This document shows positions 47,064 through 55,343 of a stretch of DNA of 64,000 bases, in pieces. The notes under the pieces are model-generated. The model saw only the letters and a list, made by a program, of their open reading frames with translations, was not told the DNA's origin and ran no database searches. How positions within the stretch are numbered: the first letter of the stretch is position 1; every line of letters starts with the position of its first letter. The DNA is taken from assembly GCA_016722045.1 (NCBI GenBank), contig JADKGY010000006.1, positions 558,001 through 622,000 on the forward strand. The letters run 5' to 3'. Position numbers and translations under genes: made by a program. Origin of the DNA: Candidatus Opimibacter skivensis (GTDB taxonomy: Bacteria > Bacteroidota > Bacteroidia > Chitinophagales > Saprospiraceae).

Positions 47064-47681
47064 GATTTCTATTGCTTATAAGTCAAATGTAAACAAGAAG
47101 AGGTTCTTCAGAGTTCGATGAAGGACAGATGGAGAAATAATGCCTTTTTTCAAGCATATTATTGGCCTCCTATGACATCGTGGCACGACTAGTCGTGCCA
47201 CGATGTCATAACTGCCTGATAATTCACGTTTTTATACGTGCAAGTATGGTGCACTTTCCAGAGCACATTCCTGCTTTTTTAAGGAGACCCTTTGAGTGAT
47301 CTTAAAATTCCATTTCATCTGATTTATATTGGCTTCGGGTTGTTTTTTGCAAAAGTCTGGAAGAATGGCTTCGTCTGTTGAATTTATTTGTAAAGCACTG
47401 ATTGTCAATTAAAATTTTAATTTCTGATAAAATTTTGAATTAAAACAATGAAAAAATAGCCTCCTCCAGGCAGCGGTTTAATTTTTCTGTGAATAATATT
47501 TATATAGAAAACCTATATATAATTAAAAAGTATATATCTTGTCCCGTTCCAAACCTGATTTTTTCCATCGGTGGATGCTGATGGTGTTTAATTTTTTAGA
47601 GCCTATACAGTCGAAAAGCGGCCTCGAAAGCCATGTATATGAGAACATAAATTTGAATAAATTATTTTTGCCCCCCGTCCC
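47064..47681. other. 618-bp divergent spacer between clpB and the GHMP kinase
   Basis: No gene is convincing here; frames that reach into the kinase gene are overlaps in other frames. The spacer holds the 40-bp palindrome at 47171-47210 and a small hairpin CACGTTTTTATACGTG near 47224. It must contain both promoters. Confidence 0.6.
47171..47210. repeat. Perfect 40-bp palindrome
   Basis: TATGACATCGTGGCACGACT is followed directly by its exact reverse complement, with no loop and no T tract. It lies 108 bp upstream of the clpB start. It could be a regulatory site, a cruciform or a repeat element. Confidence 0.85.
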
Positions 47682-48626
47682 ATGGCAATTCAAACAAAAC
47701 AACCTACCAAACGCCACTTCAAAGCAAACGGAAAGCTGCTCCTTACGGGAGAATACCTTGTCCTCAACGGTGCCAGATCTCTGGCTCTTCCCTGTAAGCT
47801 GGGTCAATCCATGAATGTCAACGAACGCCCAGGCAGTGAAATCACCTGGAAATCCTATGACCGCAAAGGTCAGCTATGGTTTTCGGGCAGTTTTGACCTT
47901 ATGGCATTTGATTGTATCGATAGTACGGATAAGGAAATAGCAAACAGTATACAACAGCTTCTCAAAGCTGCCTGTCGCCAGAATTCAGAGTTCCTCTCCC
48001 AATGGCGCAAGTATACAGTCGAAACTTATTTAGAATTCGATCGTGAATGGGGTTTAGGCAGCAGTTCCACATTAGTCTGGTGCGTAGCTCAGTGGGCTGA
48101 GGTCAATCCATATATATTGTTGTTTGATACGTTTGGCGGATCAGGCTACGACATCGCCTGCGCGGATGCGGATGGTCCTGTTCTATACCAGTTTCTCGAA
48201 GATGAACTGCACATCGATGGAGCAGATTTTGATCCTTCGTTCAAAAAGAATTTGTTTCTAGTCTATCTCGGGCGGAAGCAAAACAGTCGTGATGCATTGA
48301 AGAGATATCACCAGTCAAAAGCTGGTCTCAATGGTTCCGTTGATAAAGTCTCCCGACTTACGGAAAGTATCAATACTGCATCGACGCTTAAAGAATTTGA
48401 ATCTCTCGTGCGCCAGCACGAGACACTTGTATCTGAGATCATAGGTCTTCCTACAGTACAAAGTCACGAATTTTCTGATTACTGGGGATGTGTGAAATCC
48501 CTTGGTGCCTGGGGCGGTGATTTTGTTCTTGCTACCTCTGAGAAGAGCGAGGAAGAAACAAAGGCTTATTTCAAGAACAAGGGCTTGGATGTGATCTTCA
48601 GGTATGATGAGCTTATACTGAGCTAG
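47682..48626 (+). CDS. GYDIA-family GHMP kinase
   Basis: The 314-residue protein has the GHMP kinase motifs: KLLLTGEYLVLNGARSLALP near residues 18-37, EWGLGSSSTLVW (phosphate-binding loop 124-129) and FGGSGYDIACADADGP (155-159, the GYDIA hallmark). C-terminal motif 3 (SLGAWGGDFVLAT) is also present. The family is a Bacteroidota-specific branch close to mevalonate-pathway kinases. The exact substrate is not established, and a mevalonate/isoprenoid role is inferred. It begins 618 bp from clpB and ends before a repeat array. Confidence 0.9.
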   Translation: MAIQTKQPTKRHFKANGKLLLTGEYLVLNGARSLALPCKLGQSMNVNERPGSEITWKSYDRKGQLWFSGSFDLMAFDCIDSTDKEIANSIQQLLKAACRQNSEFLSQWRKYTVETYLEFDREWGLGSSSTLVWCVAQWAEVNPYILLFDTFGGSGYDIACADADGPVLYQFLEDELHIDGADFDPSFKKNLFLVYLGRKQNSRDALKRYHQSKAGLNGSVDKVSRLTESINTASTLKEFESLVRQHETLVSEIIGLPTVQSHEFSDYWGCVKSLGAWGGDFVLATSEKSEEETKAYFKNKGLDVIFRYDELILS

Positions 48627-48636
48627 AGGATAGATA

Positions 48637-48726
48637 GGCAGTGGCAGTGGCAGTGGCAGTGGCAGTGGCAGTGGCAGTGGCAGTGGCAGTGGCAGTATTC
48701 AGTATTCAGTATTCAGTATTCAGTAT
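48637..48726. repeat. (GGCAGT)n followed by (ATTCAGT)4
   Basis: About ten perfect GGCAGT hexamers run directly into four ATTCAGT heptamers. In one frame this reads as Met followed by repeated Val-Ala, which is an artefact and not a gene. Perfect copies suggest slippage and likely length variation between strains. Confidence 0.9.
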
Positions 48727-48856
48727 ATTAAAATTAATATTTACAAATTTGAAAGCAGTGGCAGGGCTTGCCCATGACTTTGTAATACGGGGTTGTGAAT
48801 TTGTCATTCGTGACTGTGACGGTTACCAGTTTCTCGTATGTGATTAAACCCCTTTA

Positions 48857-48964
48857 TTCCTCTTCTGACTCTTTTTCCTCTTCTGACTCTTTTTCCTCTT
48901 CTGACTCTTTTTCCTTTTCTGCCTTTTCTGCCTCTTCTGCCTCTTCCGCCTCTTCCGCCTCTTT
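48857..48964. repeat. C/T-rich minisatellite (TTTTCCTCTTCTGACTC to GCCTCTTCC)
   Basis: Three 17-bp copies of CTCTTCTGACTCTTTTTC grade into 9-bp GCCTTTTCT / GCCTCTTCC units. These are the inverse complement of the arrays at 37831 and 62809. The array lies directly upstream of the AraC-type regulator gene. Confidence 0.85.
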
Positions 48965-49057
48965 TCAAGTGTGAATTATATAAACCTTAAACGGAATTGT
49001 ATAACTATAAAACTGCCTTATATTCTCACTTTCACCAGTTCCTATTCACCTTCCGCT

Positions 49058-49624
49058 TTGATACTACACATCAAGTACATGTTAAGCACCCGCTGCAAAA
49101 TGGCAGTAAAAACTGAGTTGAGAAAACTCGGTTTGCATTTCGTATTTGTTGACCTGGGAGAAGTTGAGATTATGGAAAACATATCAGAGGAGGTAAAGGA
49201 ACAATTAAGAGTAGCACTGCATCTATCCGGATTCGAATTAATGGATGACAAAAAGTCTGTATTGGTTCAAAAAATAAAAAATGTGATTCATGACATGGTG
49301 TATCATTCAGATGAAATCATCAAAAAAAACTTCTCTGAATTTTTGAGTGAAAAATTAACCCTTGATTATACATTTTTATCCAATCTGTTTTCAGCCATGC
49401 AGGGCACCACGATCGAACAATACCTTATCACACATAAAATCGAACGGATTAAAGATCTGATGATCTACGGGGACTTAAACATGACAGAAATTTCCTGGAA
49501 AATGAATTATAGCAGTGTAGCCCATTTATCCACACAATTTAAAAAGGTTACCGGTCTCTCCCCTACTCATTTCAAAAAAATGAAAGAGCTCAGAGAAAAT
49601 GCTATTGAAGAAACGGTCATCTGA
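49058..49624 (+). CDS. HMA-like/AraC-type transcriptional regulator
   Basis: I favour TTG 49058, which keeps the first strand (ILHIKYM) of a ferredoxin-like domain; ATG 49079 is the next choice. The N-terminal 60 residues read IKYMLSTRCKMAVKTELRKL and VFVDLGEVEIME. This resembles the HMA/copper-chaperone fold, but the usual CxxC is reduced to STRC. The C-terminal AraC helix-turn-helix follows: TTIEQYLITHKIERIKDLMI, MTEISWKMNYSSVAHLSTQF and KKVTGLSPTHFKK. It is a DNA-binding regulator that may sense a metal or a thiol. It precedes the hybrid kinase by 43 bp, suggesting joint signalling. Confidence 0.8.
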   Translation: MILHIKYMLSTRCKMAVKTELRKLGLHFVFVDLGEVEIMENISEEVKEQLRVALHLSGFELMDDKKSVLVQKIKNVIHDMVYHSDEIIKKNFSEFLSEKLTLDYTFLSNLFSAMQGTTIEQYLITHKIERIKDLMIYGDLNMTEISWKMNYSSVAHLSTQFKKVTGLSPTHFKKMKELRENAIEETVI

Positions 49625-49667
49625 AAAGTAATTGATTAACAATCCGTTCATTATCATCTGTAGAAAA

Positions 49668-52595
49668 ATGGAAATTACATTACAACAAGAATTTCAATAC
49701 GCCAGAAGTTTAATAGAAGCAAGTCAGGATCCATTGGTAACCATCAATCTGGAAGGCAAGATCACGGATATGAATCAGGCAATAGCCAACATTACCGGTG
49801 AAAGTCGTAAAACCCTCAGGGGTAGTGAATACAAAGAGTATTTTACAGAACCTCAAAAAGCACTCAAATTATATCAGGAAGTATTTGCCAAGGGATCTGT
49901 TACGGATTCTCCACTTACGCTTCGTCACAAAAATGGCAGATTGACTGACGTACTATTCAATGGGTGGGTTTATAAAAATGACACGGGTAATATTATCGGC
50001 GCAGTAGTTGTAGCCAGAGATATTGCAGAGCAAAAATATGCTATAGAATTACGTATTGCCAACAAGGAACTCGCATTTCAAAATGATGAAAAAGAAAAAC
50101 GAGCCGAAGAATTAAGCATTGCCAACAAAGAGCTCGCATTTCAAAACAATGAAAAAGAAAAACGAGCCGAGGAATTAGGTATTGCGAACAAAGAACTTGC
50201 GTTTCAAAATGATGAAAAAGAAAAACGAGCTGCAGAATTAAGTATTGCCAACAAAGAACTTGCGTTTCAAAACAATGAAAAAGAAAAACGAGCCGAGGAA
50301 TTAGGCATTGCCAACAAAGAACTTGCTTTCCAAAACAATGAAAAAGAAAAACGAGCCGAGGAATTAGGCATTGCGAACACAGAACTTGCTTTCCAAAATG
50401 ATGAAAAAGAAAAACGGGCCGCTGAATTAAGTATCGCAAATAAAGAACTCGCTTTTCAAAATGATGAAAAAGAAAAGCGGGCAGCAGAATTAAGTATTGC
50501 CAACAAAGAGCTTGCTTTTCAAAACGATGAAAAAGAAAAACGAGCCGCTGAATTGGTCATTGCCAATAAAGAACTGATCTATCAAAACGATGAAAAAGAA
50601 AAACGTACTGCGGAATTAAGGATTGCCAATTATGCCCGCAGCCTTATTGAAGCAAGTCATGATCCTTTGGTGACCATCAGCACTGAAGGAAAGATTACAG
50701 ATATGAATGAAGCACTAGCCAACATCACAGGAGTACGCCGTGAAGACCTTAGAGGCAGTGATTTTAAAGATTATTTTACGGAGCCTCAAAAAGCACTTGA
50801 AGTTTACCAGGAAGTATTTAAGAAGGGATATGTGTCAGATTATCCTTTGACCATAATGGACGGTAAAATGACAGATGTTTTATTTAATGGCTCCGTATAT
50901 AAGGATGAACAGGGAAGTGTCCTTGGCGCGGTGGTGGTGGCCCGAGACATCACTGAACAAAAAAGATATGAAAAGGAATTGACCGAGGCCAAGGTTTTTG
51001 CTGAGTTGGCCACAAGCATTGCAGAAGAGGCAAAACATAAAGCCGAAAGCGCCACACAAATAGCTAATGATGCTGTCAAGGCTAAACAACAATTCCTGTC
51101 CAACATGAGTCACGAAATCCGGACGCCTATGAATGCTATCATTGGATTTACGAAAGTAGTATTGAAAACGGATCTGAATGCGAAACAAAAGGAATATTTA
51201 ACAGCTATTAAAATGAGCGGGGATGCTTTAATTGTCCTCATCAATGACATTCTGGATCTTGCAAAGGTAGACGCCGGTAAAATGACATTCGAACAGGTCC
51301 CTTTCAAAATGGCATTATCCATTTCGGCCATGCTACATCTGTTCGAGACAAAAATTCAGGAAAAAAATTTAGAGCTGGTTATAGATTATGATAATAATAT
51401 TCCTGAGGTGTTGGTTGGCGATCCCGTTCGTCTGCACCAGATTATTTTAAATCTTGTAAGCAATGCTGTCAAATTTACAAACAAAGGTAAAATTACAGTG
51501 AGTGTTCATCTGCTTCATGAAGAGGATAAACAAGTAACCATAGAATTCGCCGTGACGGATACCGGAATCGGAATAACGGAGGATAAAAAAATGAAGATCT
51601 TTGAAAACTTTCAGCAAGCTACAAGTGGCACATCACGGCTTTACGGCGGAACGGGCCTGGGGCTTGCCATTGTGAAACAATTGGTAGAACCACAGGGAGG
51701 TACCATCCAGGTAAAGAGCAAAATCAACGAAGGCAGCACATTCAGTTTTACATTAACTTTTCAAAAAACAAAAGATGAAGCCAGTTTAGAAACCGAAATT
51801 GTGGAATTGGACACTGAAATCAAAGACATTAAAGTATTGGTGGTAGAGGATATTGCGCTCAATCAATTACTTATGAAAACTCTATTGGATGATTTCGGAT
51901 TTGAATGTGAGATAGCCGGAAATGGTAAAATAGCCATCGAAAAACTGCAATCAAGGTCTTATGATATTATCCTGATGGATTTACAGATGCCTGAAATGAA
52001 TGGCTTTGAAGCGACAGAATATATCCGGAATAAGATGAAACTAATGATCCCCATTATTGCTTTGACGGCTGATGTTACCACTGTTGATTTAATAAAATGC
52101 AAGTCGGTCGGCATGAATGATTATATAGCCAAGCCGGTGGACGAAAGATTATTGTACAGTAAAATTGTTGGTCTGGTGATAAAACCATTGACTACTAAGG
52201 CAAAAACAGAAAACCAAAATACACCGGATGCTATCTCCAAATGTATAGACCTTGATTATCTCCTTCATCGCACCAAATCCAATCCGACGTTGATGATGGA
52301 GATGATATCACTTTATCTCGAACAAACTCCAACCTTAGTCAGTGCCATGAAACAGGGTTTGCTTGACAAGGACTGGAATTCATTGTATAGCGCTGTACAC
52401 AAAATGATTCCTTCATTTTCAATCATGGGCATCAGTTCGGATTTTGAAAAAATGGCAAAACAAGTTCAGGAATATGCAAGTACACAGAAACAGTCTGATG
52501 GAATCCCAAACCTAGTCAGGCAACTCGAAAACATCTGTGCGCAGGCTTGTAAAGAATTAGAAATAGAGTATCAAAGGATAAAAAATACAAATTAA
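49668..52595 (+). CDS. Hybrid histidine kinase: PAS, 21-residue repeats, PAS, HK, REC, Hpt
   Basis: I start at ATG 49668 (MEITLQQEFQYARSLIEAS), giving 975 residues. PAS1 (about 10-125) ends in VVARDIAEQK. Nine near-identical 21-residue repeats (IANKELAFQNDEKEKRAEEL) follow, then PAS2, a close duplicate of PAS1. The HK part has NMSHEIRTPMNAIIGF (His near 482) and an HATPase domain (DTGIGI, GGTGLGLAIV). REC carries VVEDIALN and the phospho-Asp in LMDLQMPEMNG near 771. A terminal Hpt domain has VHKMIPSF (His near 910). There is no membrane segment, so the sensor is cytoplasmic. Its TAA overlaps the next ATG (TAATG), linking it to the response regulator. Confidence 0.95.
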   Translation: MEITLQQEFQYARSLIEASQDPLVTINLEGKITDMNQAIANITGESRKTLRGSEYKEYFTEPQKALKLYQEVFAKGSVTDSPLTLRHKNGRLTDVLFNGWVYKNDTGNIIGAVVVARDIAEQKYAIELRIANKELAFQNDEKEKRAEELSIANKELAFQNNEKEKRAEELGIANKELAFQNDEKEKRAAELSIANKELAFQNNEKEKRAEELGIANKELAFQNNEKEKRAEELGIANTELAFQNDEKEKRAAELSIANKELAFQNDEKEKRAAELSIANKELAFQNDEKEKRAAELVIANKELIYQNDEKEKRTAELRIANYARSLIEASHDPLVTISTEGKITDMNEALANITGVRREDLRGSDFKDYFTEPQKALEVYQEVFKKGYVSDYPLTIMDGKMTDVLFNGSVYKDEQGSVLGAVVVARDITEQKRYEKELTEAKVFAELATSIAEEAKHKAESATQIANDAVKAKQQFLSNMSHEIRTPMNAIIGFTKVVLKTDLNAKQKEYLTAIKMSGDALIVLINDILDLAKVDAGKMTFEQVPFKMALSISAMLHLFETKIQEKNLELVIDYDNNIPEVLVGDPVRLHQIILNLVSNAVKFTNKGKITVSVHLLHEEDKQVTIEFAVTDTGIGITEDKKMKIFENFQQATSGTSRLYGGTGLGLAIVKQLVEPQGGTIQVKSKINEGSTFSFTLTFQKTKDEASLETEIVELDTEIKDIKVLVVEDIALNQLLMKTLLDDFGFECEIAGNGKIAIEKLQSRSYDIILMDLQMPEMNGFEATEYIRNKMKLMIPIIALTADVTTVDLIKCKSVGMNDYIAKPVDERLLYSKIVGLVIKPLTTKAKTENQNTPDAISKCIDLDYLLHRTKSNPTLMMEMISLYLEQTPTLVSAMKQGLLDKDWNSLYSAVHKMIPSFSIMGISSDFEKMAKQVQEYASTQKQSDGIPNLVRQLENICAQACKELEIEYQRIKNTN
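50053..50619 (+). repeat. Nine tandem 63-bp coding repeats in the kinase linker
   Basis: Each unit encodes I-A-N-K-E-L-A-F-Q-N-(D/N)-E-K-E-K-R-A-(E/A)-E-L-x. Copies differ mainly at the D/N, E/A and last positions, and a partial tenth copy leads into PAS2. A 21-residue period equals six helical turns and suits a coiled-coil signalling helix that can change length in whole units. Confidence 0.95.
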
Positions 52596-53026
52596 TGGAT
52601 ACAGAAAAAATAAGAATATTCCTCGTAGATGACGATGCCCTGTTTCTAAAATCATTAGAAATTGAATTCCTTGCGAATGCTGATTTTATCATTGAAGCCT
52701 ATCCAACAGGTGAACTCTGCATACAGAATATATCGCATAGTCCTGATGTCATTATTTTGGATTATCATCTTGATGGCATTGACAAAAATGCCATAAATGG
52801 TATAGAAACACTCGATAAAATAAAAATGACTACCCCTGATATCCCCGTTGTGATGCTATCATCCCAGGATAAAATCGAAGTAGCTATAAATTGTATGCAT
52901 CACGGAGCTATTGACTATGTAGTGAAAAGCGAAACAGCATTCATGCGCCTTCAAAAAATCATCACTATGATATTTAGTTACAAAAAAATGGAGAAGACGC
53001 TGGATTGGTATATGGAACGAGTGTGA
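52595..53026 (+). CDS. Single-domain response regulator
   Basis: The 143-residue protein is one receiver domain: IFLVDDDALFLKS (acidic pocket 12-14), VIILDYHLDG with phospho-acceptor Asp56, VVMLSSQD and DYVVKSE (Lys111). No output domain follows, so it signals by protein contact, as CheY or Spo0F do. Its start overlaps the kinase stop by one base, which implies it receives phosphate from the hybrid kinase or its Hpt domain. The AraC-type gene upstream may be a downstream effector. Confidence 0.93.
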   Translation: MDTEKIRIFLVDDDALFLKSLEIEFLANADFIIEAYPTGELCIQNISHSPDVIILDYHLDGIDKNAINGIETLDKIKMTTPDIPVVMLSSQDKIEVAINCMHHGAIDYVVKSETAFMRLQKIITMIFSYKKMEKTLDWYMERV

Positions 53027-53030
53027 AAAG

Positions 53031-53134
53031 GAATGACGAGTAACGAATAACGAATAACGAATAACGAGTAACGAGTAACGAATGATGAGTAACGAATGAT
53101 GAGTAACGAGTAACGAATAACAAATAACGAATAT
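53031..53134. repeat. TAACGAA / GAGTAACG tandem repeats
   Basis: About a dozen 7-8 bp units (ACGAGTA, ACGAATA, ATGAGTA) follow the response regulator. A related ACGAATGACGA unit occurs at 26634-26668. No gene is present. Confidence 0.8.
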
Positions 53135-53221
53135 TGACGTTCGAGTGTCTCTGACCTCGAACTAACGCAATTCAAAAAATTCTGACATTAGATTGACTCT
53201 TGCTTCAAACAGGTACCAATC

Positions 53222-53264
53222 AAATAAGCTCAAAAAATATTGCCCTGATCTCTTGAGCTTATTT
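53222..53264. terminator. Hairpin between convergent regulator and pabC genes
   Basis: AAATAAGCTCAA and TTGAGCTTATTT are perfect 12-bp arms around a 19-base loop, followed by an AT-rich stretch. The right arm ends four bases before the pabC stop. It probably terminates one or both converging transcripts. Confidence 0.65.
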
Positions 53265-53267
53265 ATT

Positions 53268-53873
53268 TTAATAAACTATGTTTCCAATTGGAATTTCTTC
53301 TGCGCTTTCCCAATCATTCATTGCATTAAATATTTTAAACGATTCAAATAATCCAAGTTGAGATTTATGAATTGGTGAGGGGATCAAAATACCCGCTGAA
53401 ACTAAACGCTTCCATGTCGTACCAGCCAATAAGGGAATAGAAGGTGAAGACCAGCGTCCGTTTTTTTCAAAAGCAATATTTGCTATCGAAGTATCTGTAA
53501 TCCATCCATCACGGGTCATCAGGATATCATCAGCTTCCTCACGTTGTGCATAGAGATTTTCAAGCACAACCCGATCTGCATATTTGTACCTGTAATCGTA
53601 ATCATCAGGCAATTCGATCAATTTCAATCGATGAATACGCTTACGCTCATACCCAAAATAATGCACCGTCAGCTCGAACTCATCATAGAGCACCCTGCAA
53701 CGCACCGTACCCTGCAGAAATAGTACAGGCGGACGTATCAAATCTCTAAGCTCCCATTCATGCCGGATTTTAGGAAAAAAATGTTGCATCGTAGAATTAA
53801 TCCTTCGCTGATGCCATTCCAGCTGTTGTGGAATGCCTTCACGTATACAAATTGTTTCGAGAAATTGTGTCAT
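53268..53873 (-). CDS. Aminotransferase class IV, probable aminodeoxychorismate lyase
   Basis: The 201-residue protein reads FLETICIREGIPQQLEWHQR at the start, then KYADRVVLENLYAQREEADD (PLP lysine in the KYADR block). It ends with ILMTRDGWITDTSIANIAFE and PSIPLLAGTTWKRLV. This is the class IV fold of PabC, which makes 4-aminobenzoate and pyruvate from aminodeoxychorismate in folate synthesis. It is shorter than the E. coli enzyme (about 270 residues), as is common here. It follows pabB by 4 bp, which supports the role. Branched-chain or D-amino-acid transamination is the alternative. Confidence 0.8.
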   Translation of the reverse strand: MTQFLETICIREGIPQQLEWHQRRINSTMQHFFPKIRHEWELRDLIRPPVLFLQGTVRCRVLYDEFELTVHYFGYERKRIHRLKLIELPDDYDYRYKYADRVVLENLYAQREEADDILMTRDGWITDTSIANIAFEKNGRWSSPSIPLLAGTTWKRLVSAGILIPSPIHKSQLGLFESFKIFNAMNDWESAEEIPIGNIVY

Positions 53874-53877
53874 TTAT

Positions 53878-54897
53878 TCACCGTGGAATATATATCTTAT
53901 CAATCATCTCCTGGTACTCCTGCATCATCTCACTCCGATATGTAATCCCTCCTCCACTCCGGTAATAATATCCTTCAGGACGCTTTTCGATCATTCTTAT
54001 CATCACGCCACTATCCAGATTCTCTCCATCGAATACACCAAATACCCCTGTATAATATCCACGGGCTTCCGGTTCGATCTGATGTATGAGTTCTACCGTT
54101 CTCTTCTTTGGCGCGCCCGTCACAGAGCCTGCTGGTAAAAGCGAGTAAAATAGGCTACCCAGTTTTCGTATGTAATCATTTGATAACCTCCCACTGATCT
54201 CTGAACTACATTGCAACAATGTCTTGCCGGATGTTCTGATCTCACTGATGTACCTGTACCGGACCACTTCAACTTGTTTAGCTACAATACTCAGATCATT
54301 GCGCAGCAGATCCACCACTGTAGCATGCTCCTCCTGCTCCTTAATATCAGAAAGCAACATTTTTTCCGCATCAGTACGTGTTGCTTCAATTGTTCCTTTC
54401 ATTGGGAATGTGCGGATCACCCCATCTTTTATTTCTACAAATTGCTCAGGAGAAAATACAACAAACTTTTCAGGGACAAGTAATTTGTATGGAGCATTGG
54501 CCATAGTATAGACTTCGCCCAAAGAGGAAACGCCCTTCAGTGGTGTTGCATAACACAGGTTGAGCAAATACGTATCCCCCGCTTGTATAGCGCTTTTTAC
54601 TTTTTCAAATCCCTTGCCATAGGTATCAGCGTGAACAGGAAATGCCTGAAGTGGGATTTGCTTTTTTTCGCTTAGGTAATTTTCAGCAAGCGATTTTTGT
54701 TTTTTGATTTCAAACTGTATTCCCTTCTCATCCGCTTCCTGAAATGTGAGAATAAGCGGAGAAGCCAGATCAAAATCCAGAATAAAGAGAAACGGTATAC
54801 CATCCGCTCCTAACTGATTCATCCTGGCCACCCAGTGAGGGAAGACCTTGATGGTCTCGTCAGCCTGGAATGAATTTACTCTGCGCGTTTGCGACAT
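53878..54897 (-). CDS. pabB: Aminodeoxychorismate synthase component I
   Basis: The 339-residue protein carries the chorismate-binding core: FEKVKSAIQAGDTYLLNLCY, SPEQFVEIKDG, FPMKGTIEATRTDAEKMLL, EHATVVDLLRNDLSIVA, GSVTGAPKKRTVELI and GYYTGVFGVFDG. The GAPK and KGT motifs are characteristic of the PabB/TrpE/MenF family. Its adjacency to a pabC-like lyase identifies it as PabB rather than anthranilate synthase. With PabA it converts chorismate and glutamine to aminodeoxychorismate. The start overlaps the gldH 3' end by 22 bp. Confidence 0.9.
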   Translation of the reverse strand: MSQTRRVNSFQADETIKVFPHWVARMNQLGADGIPFLFILDFDLASPLILTFQEADEKGIQFEIKKQKSLAENYLSEKKQIPLQAFPVHADTYGKGFEKVKSAIQAGDTYLLNLCYATPLKGVSSLGEVYTMANAPYKLLVPEKFVVFSPEQFVEIKDGVIRTFPMKGTIEATRTDAEKMLLSDIKEQEEHATVVDLLRNDLSIVAKQVEVVRYRYISEIRTSGKTLLQCSSEISGRLSNDYIRKLGSLFYSLLPAGSVTGAPKKRTVELIHQIEPEARGYYTGVFGVFDGENLDSGVMIRMIEKRPEGYYYRSGGGITYRSEMMQEYQEMIDKIYIPR

Positions 54898-55343
54898 GTG
54901 ACCGACATTCGTTTAATACCATCGATCGTATCCACGCGCATGTAAGGTTCGATAGTCAATTGATACTTTCCAAGTTCCGGAAAAGTAAATCCACGCTGAA
55001 GTGGAAGTGTCACCTTACATGTTTTACTACCGCATTTTCCGGCCCATGATCCATCAGGATTCGCCAATTCGAGGGAAGTAACAGAACTTATTTTTTTCCC
55101 GGAAGGGAAAGTTGTTAATAATCTGATGTATAGATTTTGATATTTATATGAGGCCTTGTGTTCTATTTCTATATCCATAAGATAAGCCTGCGTCGTATCA
55201 GAAGCAGTGATATTCATCATCTTATTGTCTCCTGTGATCCAACCATGATCGTGGAAGTCCCATTTAGCATGAGCCAGTATATCTTTTTTGCAGGAAGACA
55301 TACTCGCCACGACAAAGAAGCCAATGCAGAGATACCTGATCAA
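54876..55343 (-). CDS. gldH: Gliding motility lipoprotein GldH-like
   Basis: The 155-residue protein begins MIRYLCIGFFVVASMSSC, a lipoprotein signal with Cys18. The mature part has IEIEHKASYKYQNLYIRL, a SLELANPDGSWAGKCG block and a final LTIEPYMRVDTIDGIKRM. This matches GldH (YxYxNLYL, xDGxWxG, MRxxxLxGI). GldH is needed for gliding and associated surface functions in Flavobacterium, though its exact action is unknown. The gene overlaps dnaJ by 4 bp (ATGA). No other gld genes are in this window. Confidence 0.7.
   Translation of the reverse strand: MIRYLCIGFFVVASMSSCKKDILAHAKWDFHDHGWITGDNKMMNITASDTTQAYLMDIEIEHKASYKYQNLYIRLLTTFPSGKKISSVTSLELANPDGSWAGKCGSKTCKVTLPLQRGFTFPELGKYQLTIEPYMRVDTIDGIKRMSVTCRKRAE

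Noticed and set aside
47523..47807. Possible small genes upstream of the GHMP kinase on either strand
   Set aside because: They overlap the kinase start in other frames and show no recognisable motif.
48641..48847. Open frame encoding Met followed by about nine Val-Ala pairs
   Set aside because: It is the translation of the GGCAGT hexamer array and the following ATTCAGT repeats, with no family-like sequence after it.
50041..50439. Minus-strand open frame across the kinase repeats
   Set aside because: It is the antisense of the 63-bp coding repeats, open only because the repeat is regular.
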